Positions 6,919-11,984 of a stretch of 11,984 nucleotides of DNA are shown here, in pieces. The notes below the pieces were generated by a model. That model did not search any database. It worked only from the letters and a program-made list of their open reading frames with translations, and had not been told where the DNA came from. A program made the position numbers and the translations under genes. Origin of the DNA: a bacterium UBP9_UBA1432 (lineage in GTDB: Bacteria; Vulcanimicrobiota; Xenobia; Xenobiales; Xenobiaceae); assembly GCA_002329445.1 (NCBI GenBank), contig DCTU01000048.1, positions 1 to 11,984 of the forward strand, in the 5' to 3' direction. Every line of letters starts with the position of its first letter. Positions within the stretch are counted from its first letter, which is position 1.

Positions 6919-7302
6919 TCAGACCACCCGGCGCAACACCAGGCGGATGCCGCCCTGGGCGGTCTGCACCTCCTCAGCCACCGAGAAGCCCTGCTCGGCC
7001 AGTTGCGCGCGCACGGCCCGACGGGCGTAGGCCTGGGTCAGCCGTTGCAGGAACGCCACCTGCTCGAGATTCTTGATCCCCCAGAAGTCGGCCACCATCT
7101 CGAAGGTGTCTCCAACCTGGGCAAAGCCGATGTCGTAGCCCGGAGTTCCGCTGGCGATCCGGATCTCAGCGACCCGGGTGACCCCCAGGTAGCCACGAAC
7201 CTCAAGGCGCCCCACCTGGGGCGAGAAGCCCAGGTCGCGAAGAGCCTCGAGCAGGTGCTGGCGTTCCACCAGGCGGGTCTGGATGCGGGTGAAGTGGGAC
7301 AT
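6919..7302 (-). CDS. DUF1257 (Ycf35-like) protein
   Basis: This 127-residue protein begins MSHFTRIQTR, the hallmark opening of DUF1257/Ycf35. It continues with LLEALRDLGF (17-26), VRGYLGVTRVAEIRI (35-49), GYDIGF (55-60) and a VADFWG segment (70-75), all in family order. A C-terminal section with FLQRLTQAYARRAV resembles the LxxxYA helix of the family. The ATG at 7302 is preferred over a TTG three codons earlier, because MSHF is the conserved start and GAAGG stands 9 nt upstream. Ycf35 is encoded in cyanobacteria and some plastids; its biochemical role is not established to my knowledge. Together with DUF2997 and the Ycf46-type ATPase further down the operon, it recreates a set of genes otherwise known from photosynthetic genomes, here without any photosynthesis gene nearby. 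It may be the first gene of this block, but only 51 nt separate it from the gene before. Confidence 0.92.
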   Translation of the reverse strand: MSHFTRIQTRLVERQHLLEALRDLGFSPQVGRLEVRGYLGVTRVAEIRIASGTPGYDIGFAQVGDTFEMVADFWGIKNLEQVAFLQRLTQAYARRAVRAQLAEQGFSVAEEVQTAQGGIRLVLRRVV

Positions 7303-7353
7303 ACCCGGCAACCTTCACCACCCTGGCGTCCGGTTCCTGGCCCCCCCTGGCGT
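7303..7353 (-). other. Short junction between the cofactor block and the DUF1257 block
   Basis: The 51-nt gap separates two functionally different gene groups. It carries a 9-bp direct repeat, CCCTGGCGT on the plus strand at 7321-7329 and 7345-7353, the second copy touching the stop of the cyclodeaminase-family gene. I see no terminator and no recognisable promoter, so read-through from the cofactor block into the DUF1257 block is likely. Confidence 0.35.
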
Positions 7354-8286
7354 TCAGCCGATCGACTGCCCCACGCCCTGCTCGCGCGCCCTGCGCACAG
7401 CCAGGGCGGCCGCCGAGAGGTCTTCCAGGGCCACCCCCACCGACTTGAACAAAGTGCGGTCAGGTCGGTCCTGGCGCCCGGCCAATACCAGGTCGGCCAG
7501 GGTCCGCACGGTCGACCAGTCCAGGTCGGGAACCGCCAGCAGGTCGCCCGCCTCGGTGCGTGCCGACGCCAGGTCGTCCACCACCACCAGGTCGGCGCCG
7601 CGGACCACCTCCTCGTCCACTTCCCGCCGGTCGGGCTTGTTGGAGCCCACCGGGCAGACGTGGCAGACAGGTGCCAGCATGTCCGCGCTGAGGAGCGGGT
7701 GACGCGTCCAGGTGGCGGTCACCACCAGGCCTGCCTCCCGGACCGCCTCGGCGGCGGAGCCCGCGGGACGGGCCCGGACCCCCAGGCTCTCGGTGGCCCG
7801 GCGGCAGAAATCCTCGCGTCGGTCTGCAGAGCGACTGAAAACGCGGACCTCGGCCAGGGGAACCTCGCAGGCCAACGCTTCCAACTGTCCCCAGGCGACC
7901 GTCCCAGCCCCCAGGAGACCCATGACCAGAGGACCCGGAGGAGCCAGGTAGCGGGCGCTGAGGGCCGTGGCGCAGCCCGTCCGCAACTGCCCCAGGCGGT
8001 CGGACTCGACCACCGCCTCCAGGGCTCCGGACTCCAGGCCGAAGAGAAGGGTCACGAAGCGGGCCCCCGAGGGCCCGGAAAGATAGGTCTTCACCCCGGC
8101 CACCCCGTCGCAGTGTGAGAGCCCGGGCAGGGTGTGGAGCATCTGTTTGTCGTGTCGGACCCGGAAGCGGGGAAGCTGGACGGCCTCCCCCCGAGCCAAC
8201 CCGCGGAAGGTCGCCTCCAGGGCATCGGTCAGATCCCGGGGCTTCAACAAGAGGCCGACGTCGGCTTCGGTCAGGTAGAGAGGCAT
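7354..8286 (-). CDS. Ornithine cyclodeaminase/mu-crystallin family NAD(P)-dependent enzyme
   Basis: This 310-residue protein is full length for the family. Visible features are GVKTYLSG with the substrate lysine (K66), LRTGCATALSARYLA (101-115), the Rossmann loop GLLGAGTVAWGQLEAL (123-138), a strand ending in SRS (151-153) and GADLVVVDD (230-238). Family members form or reduce imines: ornithine cyclodeaminase, alanine dehydrogenase, ketimine reductase, opine and siderophore-precursor enzymes. In true ornithine cyclodeaminase the loop reads VGGDCPGKTE with a catalytic aspartate; here it is VGSNKPDRRE, so asparagine takes that place and lyase activity on ornithine is unlikely. An imine reductase or amino acid dehydrogenase is the better guess. 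The ATG at 8286 overlaps the moaC stop by one nucleotide (TGATG) and has AAGGGGA 4 nt upstream. Its link to cofactor synthesis is not obvious. Confidence 0.9.
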   Translation of the reverse strand: MPLYLTEADVGLLLKPRDLTDALEATFRGLARGEAVQLPRFRVRHDKQMLHTLPGLSHCDGVAGVKTYLSGPSGARFVTLLFGLESGALEAVVESDRLGQLRTGCATALSARYLAPPGPLVMGLLGAGTVAWGQLEALACEVPLAEVRVFSRSADRREDFCRRATESLGVRARPAGSAAEAVREAGLVVTATWTRHPLLSADMLAPVCHVCPVGSNKPDRREVDEEVVRGADLVVVDDLASARTEAGDLLAVPDLDWSTVRTLADLVLAGRQDRPDRTLFKSVGVALEDLSAAALAVRRAREQGVGQSIG

Positions 8287-8804
8287 CAGGTCCCCTTCGC
8301 AGGGGCCGGGTCCGGCCCCTCCCCCAGCGGAGCGGCGCTCCACTCCCCGCCCTGGCCTCCCCGCTTCTCCAGCAGGCGGATGGGACCGATCTCGATCCCC
8401 TTCTCCAGGCCCTTGAGCATGTCATACAGGGCCAGGGCCGCCACCGAAACCGCGGTCAGGGCCTCCATCTCCACTCCGGTGCGGGCGTGGGTGCCGACCC
8501 GCGCCCGGATCTCGACCCGACGAGGGGGATGGAAGCAAACCTCCAGGTCCACCCCGGAAAGGGCCAAGGGATGACACAGGGGGATCAGTTCCCAGGTCCG
8601 CTTGGCCGCCATGATTCCGGCGACCCGGGCCACTGCCGCGGCGTCTCCCTTGGGGACGGATCCTTCCATGAGGCAGGCCAGCGTCTCGGGCTTCAGGGTC
8701 ACCCAGGCCGAAGCCAGGGCCTCCCTCTCGGTCTCGGGCTTGTGCCCCACCCCCACCATCCGGGCTTCTCCCGACGGGCTCAGATGGGTCAGGGCGTCTC
8801 CCAT
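8286..8804 (-). CDS. moaC: Cyclic pyranopterin monophosphate synthase MoaC
   Basis: MoaC converts the MoaA product, 3',8-cyclo-7,8-dihydro-GTP, to cyclic pyranopterin monophosphate in molybdenum cofactor synthesis. The 172-residue protein shows the full signature: PKGD (51-54), the segment AAKRTWELIPLCHPL (66-80) with the catalytic histidine, THARTGVEMEALTAVSVA (105-122), and YDMLK (127-131) with the aspartate and lysine expected in the active site. About 20 proline- and glycine-rich residues extend the C-terminus. The ATG at 8804 lies inside the end of the MoeA-like gene (16-nt overlap), so translation is probably coupled. The open frame reaches 8858, but the extra 18 residues are not family-like. 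moaA, moaD and moaE are not in the window. Confidence 0.96.
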   Translation of the reverse strand: MGDALTHLSPSGEARMVGVGHKPETEREALASAWVTLKPETLACLMEGSVPKGDAAAVARVAGIMAAKRTWELIPLCHPLALSGVDLEVCFHPPRRVEIRARVGTHARTGVEMEALTAVSVAALALYDMLKGLEKGIEIGPIRLLEKRGGQGGEWSAAPLGEGPDPAPAKGT

Positions 8805-10726
8805 AGCACCGTCCCTGCCTGACTGAAGTCGTAGCCCTCCAGAAGGCGTCCGGCGCATTCCTGGAAGTCCCGCGAGCGGATCACCCCCAGGAGGGCCTGC
8901 ATGGAGTAGGCGTTGAAGAGTTTCTTGGGGATCGCCAGATCCAGGCGTTCCGGAAGACAGGGCACGAAATCCAGTCGCAGGGCCTTGGCCGCTGCCGGGA
9001 TGGCCAGACCGACGTCAGCCGCCCCGCTGGAGACGATGGCCGCGGCCGACATGTGGGTGTGGGTCTCCCGGTCATAGCCATTCAGGCTGGAAGGCTCCAG
9101 GCCATGTCGGGCCAGGTGATGGTCCAGGAGGCGACGCGTCCCGGAGCCCGCCTGGCGGTTCACCATGCGCACCTCGGGACGGGCCAGGTCCTGAAGGGAC
9201 GCGATTCCTTTGGGGTTTCCCTGGGCTACGACCAGGCCCAGGAAGCGCCGGAAGAGGTTGACCAGGACGACTGGAAGATCCGCGGCCTTCTCGCGCAGAT
9301 AGGGGATGTTGTATTCTCCGGACTGCGGGTCGAAGATGTGGGCCGCCGCCAGGTGACACAGGCCCTGGCGCAGGCGTTCGATGCCCGCCTCGCTGCCGGT
9401 GTTGGCCGAGAACAGGTGCAGGTCGGGGTTGACGTGAAGAAGATGCGTGCGCAACAGATCATAGCAGGCATCATGGGTGCCCAGGAGGAGGATGTTGCCG
9501 TCGATCCGTCGGACCGGGTCCAGGCGGCGGACCGCCACGGAGGCGCCGACCTCCAGCGAACAGACCTTGGCGGGGACGTGGACCATCCCATCCGCGCGGA
9601 CCAGGGACATCAGCAAGGCCGCCCCCCGCGAGATGGGGACCGCCACCCGCCGGCCATCCACGATCCCCATCTTGACCCGGAGGAACTCCTCTACCCCGGC
9701 CGGAGAGCACAGGCCATCTGCCAGGATGGCCTCGTCCACCACCGGTTCCCGGGGGCGCTGCCCCAGCATGGCCTCGATCACGGGACGCGCGAAGAGTTCG
9801 AAGGTCAGGAAGGCCGAGACCGGGTAGAAGGGAAGCCCCAGGACGGGCTTGCGCTCGATGGCCCCCAGGGCCACTGAATGGCCCGGCTTGATGGCGACCC
9901 CGTGCACGACCAGTTCGCCCAGGCGCTCGAACAGGGTCGCCAGCAGCGGCGTCCGATGGGAGGGTCCGGCGACCACCAGCACCATATCGTGATGCCGGGC
10001 GGCTCGATGCAGGGCCGCCTCGACCTCCTCGATCCGTTCAGCCACCACGCCCAAGGGGCAGGGCTCGCCGCCCGCCCAGTGGACCAGCCCGGTCAGGATG
10101 GGCGAATTGGAGTCGATCATCTCGCCGACCCCGGGCGGAACGCTGGCGGGGACCAGACTGGACCCCACCGCCAGGATGGCCACGCGGGGTCGTCGGTGGA
10201 CCTGGACGGTCAAGACCCCGCCCGCCAGCATGGCGCCGACCTCCAACGGCCCGATCCGATAGTCCCGCGGCAGGATCACCTCCCGATCAGCCAGATCCTC
10301 GCCGGCCGGTCGGACGTTGCGCCAGGGTGTGGAGGGGCGATTCACCTCGACCACCTCGGTGCTGGCCAGACGGATCTCGTGAATGGGCACCACGGCATCG
10401 AAGCCCTCGGGCAGAGCCGAGCCGGTGTCCACGAAGGTGCCGTCCCGGCCCAGGTGCAGGGCGCAGGGCGAGCTGGGGGTCGCCTCCACCGTGTCGCGTG
10501 AACGCAAAGCCAGCCCGTCGATGGCGGCGGCATAGTAGTGCGGCGAGGAGATCTGCGCCGTCACCGACTGGCTGGTCACCCGCCCCGCCGCCTCCCCCGC
10601 CGGAATCTCTTCAAACTCGGCACGGCGCAAGGCTCGCAAGAACTGCAGCTCGGAGATCCAGCGCTCGCGCGCCTCATCCAATGGAACCTCCGGGCGCTCC
10701 AGGCCGGCGTACAGACTCTGCGGCAT
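8789..10726 (-). CDS. MoeA-like domain fused to a periplasmic-binding-protein-like (COG1910-type) domain
   Basis: This is a 645-residue two-part protein. Residues 1 to about 405 are MoeA-like, the enzyme fold that inserts molybdenum into molybdopterin: YYAAAIDGLALRS (64-76), VDTGSALPEGFDAVVPIHE (99-117), IDSNSPIL (204-211), HGVAIKPGHSVALG (275-288), GLPFYPVSAFLTFELF (297-312). Residues about 412-640 are a PBP-like domain: a short strand and GTHDACYDLL, then VNRQAGSGTRRLLDHHL (522-538), SSGAADVGLAIPAAA (566-580) and LDFVPCLPERLDLAIP (585-600). Such fusions occur in anaerobes and may sense or bind molybdate, tungstate or the cofactor. Two MoeA motifs are altered: STGDEL is AVGSSL (186-191) and GGVSVGDYD is AGPSHRTPLL (253-262), so both aspartates are gone. 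The start ATG has AAGGA 7 nt upstream, overlapping the gatB stop region, and lies 4 nt after that stop. Confidence 0.92.
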   Translation of the reverse strand: MPQSLYAGLERPEVPLDEARERWISELQFLRALRRAEFEEIPAGEAAGRVTSQSVTAQISSPHYYAAAIDGLALRSRDTVEATPSSPCALHLGRDGTFVDTGSALPEGFDAVVPIHEIRLASTEVVEVNRPSTPWRNVRPAGEDLADREVILPRDYRIGPLEVGAMLAGGVLTVQVHRRPRVAILAVGSSLVPASVPPGVGEMIDSNSPILTGLVHWAGGEPCPLGVVAERIEEVEAALHRAARHHDMVLVVAGPSHRTPLLATLFERLGELVVHGVAIKPGHSVALGAIERKPVLGLPFYPVSAFLTFELFARPVIEAMLGQRPREPVVDEAILADGLCSPAGVEEFLRVKMGIVDGRRVAVPISRGAALLMSLVRADGMVHVPAKVCSLEVGASVAVRRLDPVRRIDGNILLLGTHDACYDLLRTHLLHVNPDLHLFSANTGSEAGIERLRQGLCHLAAAHIFDPQSGEYNIPYLREKAADLPVVLVNLFRRFLGLVVAQGNPKGIASLQDLARPEVRMVNRQAGSGTRRLLDHHLARHGLEPSSLNGYDRETHTHMSAAAIVSSGAADVGLAIPAAAKALRLDFVPCLPERLDLAIPKKLFNAYSMQALLGVIRSRDFQECAGRLLEGYDFSQAGTVLWETP

Positions 10727-10730
10727 TCCC

Positions 10731-11984
10731 CTATCCTTCCTCGCCTCGAAGGGCGGCCTGCGTCAGCAGGCGTCGGGCCACCTGGGGGTTGGCGCGCCCC
10801 CGCGTGCGCTTCATGAGTTGCCCCACCAGGACGTTCAAGGCCTTGTCCTTTCCCGAACGGAACTCCTCGACCGCCTGGGGATGCTCCCGGAGCACCGCCA
10901 GGACCTCGTCCTGCAGGGCCTCCTCGCCGGAAATCTGGGCCAGGCCCAGGCGCTGGACCAGCTCCGCGGGCTCTCCTCCCTCCCGGAACAAGTGCTCCAG
11001 AAGCTCCCGACCGCCCTTGTTGCTGATCGTTCCCCGGTTCACCAGGGCGAGAAGCTCGGCCAGGGCCTGAGGCCGAAGCCTGCCCTGAGCGAGATCGATC
11101 CCCGACTCGCGGGCCAGCCTGGAAAGTTCGTTGGCCATCCATCTGGCAACTTCCAGAGTGCCCCCGGCTGCCTCGAAGAAGTCCGCCTGACTGCGGCTGG
11201 AGGTCAACCAGGAGGCCTGGGCCGGGGTCAGGCCCGGATCCTGCCGGTAGCGCCGGGCTCGAACCGCGGGCAACTCGGGGATCGAGGCGTCGACCCGGTC
11301 CAACCACGCGCGGTCGACCACCAGGACAGCCAGGTCCGGTTCGGGGAAATAGCGGTAATCGTGAGCGTGCTCCTTCCCACGCATGGAGACGGTGACGCCT
11401 CGCTCCTCATCCCAGGTTCGCGTCTCCTGCACAACCCGCCCCCCCTGCTCCAGCAGTTCGCGCTGACGCACCTCCTCGAAGGCCAGCGCCGAGGCGACCG
11501 AGCGGAAGGAGTTCATGTTCTTGATCTCGACCTTGGTGCCCAACTCCAGCGAGCCTCGCGCTCGCAGCGACACGTTGGCGTCGCAGCGAAGCGACCCCTC
11601 CTCCATCTTGCAGTCGCTGACCTCCAACCAGCGCAGGAGGTCTCGCAGGGCCTCGAGGTAGGCCGCGGCCTCCTCAGGCGCGCGCAGGTCGGGCTCGCTG
11701 ACGATCTCCAGAAGAGGCACTCCGGCCCGGTTGTAGTCCACCAGGGTATAATCCGAGTCCCCCAACCTTCCCGCCACATCCTGGCGGCCTTCCGCCACGT
11801 GGACGGACTTTCCGGCGTCTTCCTCCAGATGGATCCTGTGGATGCGGACCCGATGGACCCGCGACCCCACCTCGAACTCCAAGGCCCCATGCTCGGCCAG
11901 AGGCATGTCATACTGCGAGGTCTGGAAGTTCTTCGGCATGTCGGGATAGAAGTAGTTCTTGCGGTCGAACTTCGAGAGGCGCGC
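10731..11984 (-). CDS. gatB: Aspartyl/glutamyl-tRNA amidotransferase subunit B (3' part, cut by window edge)
   Basis: GatB belongs to GatCAB, which phosphorylates and amidates Asp-tRNA(Asn) or Glu-tRNA(Gln). The frame is open to the right window edge: 15 codons before the ATG at 11939 encode ARLSKFDRKNYFYPD, which is conserved GatB sequence, so that ATG is internal and about 60 N-terminal residues are missing. Diagnostic segments follow in order: FQTSQYDMPL, VDYNRAGVPLLEIVSEPD, EEGSLRCDANVS, TKVEIKNMNSFRS and HDYRYFPEPDL of the catalytic cradle, then a helical YqeY-like tail with GKDKALNVLVGQLMKRTRGR and ANP at its end. The stop is TAG at 10731-10733. The gene precedes the MoeA-like gene by 4 nt and may share its transcript. 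gatA and gatC are not in view. Confidence 0.96.
   Translation of the reverse strand, partial: ARLSKFDRKNYFYPDMPKNFQTSQYDMPLAEHGALEFEVGSRVHRVRIHRIHLEEDAGKSVHVAEGRQDVAGRLGDSDYTLVDYNRAGVPLLEIVSEPDLRAPEEAAAYLEALRDLLRWLEVSDCKMEEGSLRCDANVSLRARGSLELGTKVEIKNMNSFRSVASALAFEEVRQRELLEQGGRVVQETRTWDEERGVTVSMRGKEHAHDYRYFPEPDLAVLVVDRAWLDRVDASIPELPAVRARRYRQDPGLTPAQASWLTSSRSQADFFEAAGGTLEVARWMANELSRLARESGIDLAQGRLRPQALAELLALVNRGTISNKGGRELLEHLFREGGEPAELVQRLGLAQISGEEALQDEVLAVLREHPQAVEEFRSGKDKALNVLVGQLMKRTRGRANPQVARRLLTQAALRGEEG

Noticed and set aside
6859..8118. Plus-strand open frame of 419 codons
   Set aside because: It is antisense to the DUF1257 gene and the ornithine cyclodeaminase-family gene, with histidine- and glutamine-rich low-information sequence.
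7354..8286. Naming as ornithine cyclodeaminase
   Set aside because: The key aspartate of the VGGD loop is asparagine here, so only the family name is justified.
11937..11939. ATG at 11939 as the start of gatB
   Set aside because: The frame stays open to the window edge and the 15 upstream codons encode conserved GatB sequence (KFDRKNYFYPD).
1..11984. Cyanobacterial or plastid origin because of Ycf35 and Ycf46 homologues
   Set aside because: GC content is high, no photosynthesis gene is present, and the surrounding Hsp70, radical SAM and MoeA/PBP genes do not point to a plastid.

Overview
The window is a gene-dense, high-GC bacterial segment. Every supported gene reads on the minus strand, so transcription runs from the right end to the left end. 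Twelve coding regions are packed with overlaps of 1 to 16 nt or gaps of at most about 120 nt. No tRNA, rRNA, CRISPR array, insertion sequence or clear intrinsic terminator is visible. The use of gatB (indirect Asn/Gln-tRNA charging), an MoeA fused to a periplasmic-binding-protein-like domain, and molybdenum cofactor genes suggest a non-model, possibly anaerobic or metal-respiring Gram-negative lineage. The sequence alone does not fix the phylum.

Right part (about 7354-11984), in transcription order: the 3' part of gatB; a 645-residue MoeA/PBP-like fusion whose MoeA half has lost two signature aspartates; moaC with all its catalytic residues; and a member of the ornithine cyclodeaminase/mu-crystallin family that has lost the aspartate typical of true ornithine cyclodeaminase. 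This is a molybdenum-cofactor block joined to a translation gene.

Left part (about 1-7302), in transcription order: DUF1257 (Ycf35-like); DUF2997; a short Hsp70-type ATPase; a SUMF1/formylglycine-enzyme-fold protein without the copper-binding cysteine pair; a HEAT-like repeat protein; a Ycf46-type AAA+ ATPase; a short NrdG-like radical SAM protein; and the first 64 codons of a gene that may be an RtcB-type RNA ligase. Four of the junctions are ATGA/GTGA overlaps or a 1-nt gap, so the genes are very likely translated together.

This left block is the most interesting part. It combines two ATP-driven remodelling machines (Hsp70 and AAA+), a repeat scaffold, a radical SAM activase without its usual glycyl-radical substrate, a pseudo-FGE, and the small partners DUF1257 and DUF2997, which are known mainly from cyanobacteria and plastids. 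It looks like one multi-component system of unknown purpose. If the leftmost gene is RtcB, RNA repair or RNA processing is the best guess. That is inference and is not shown by the sequence.
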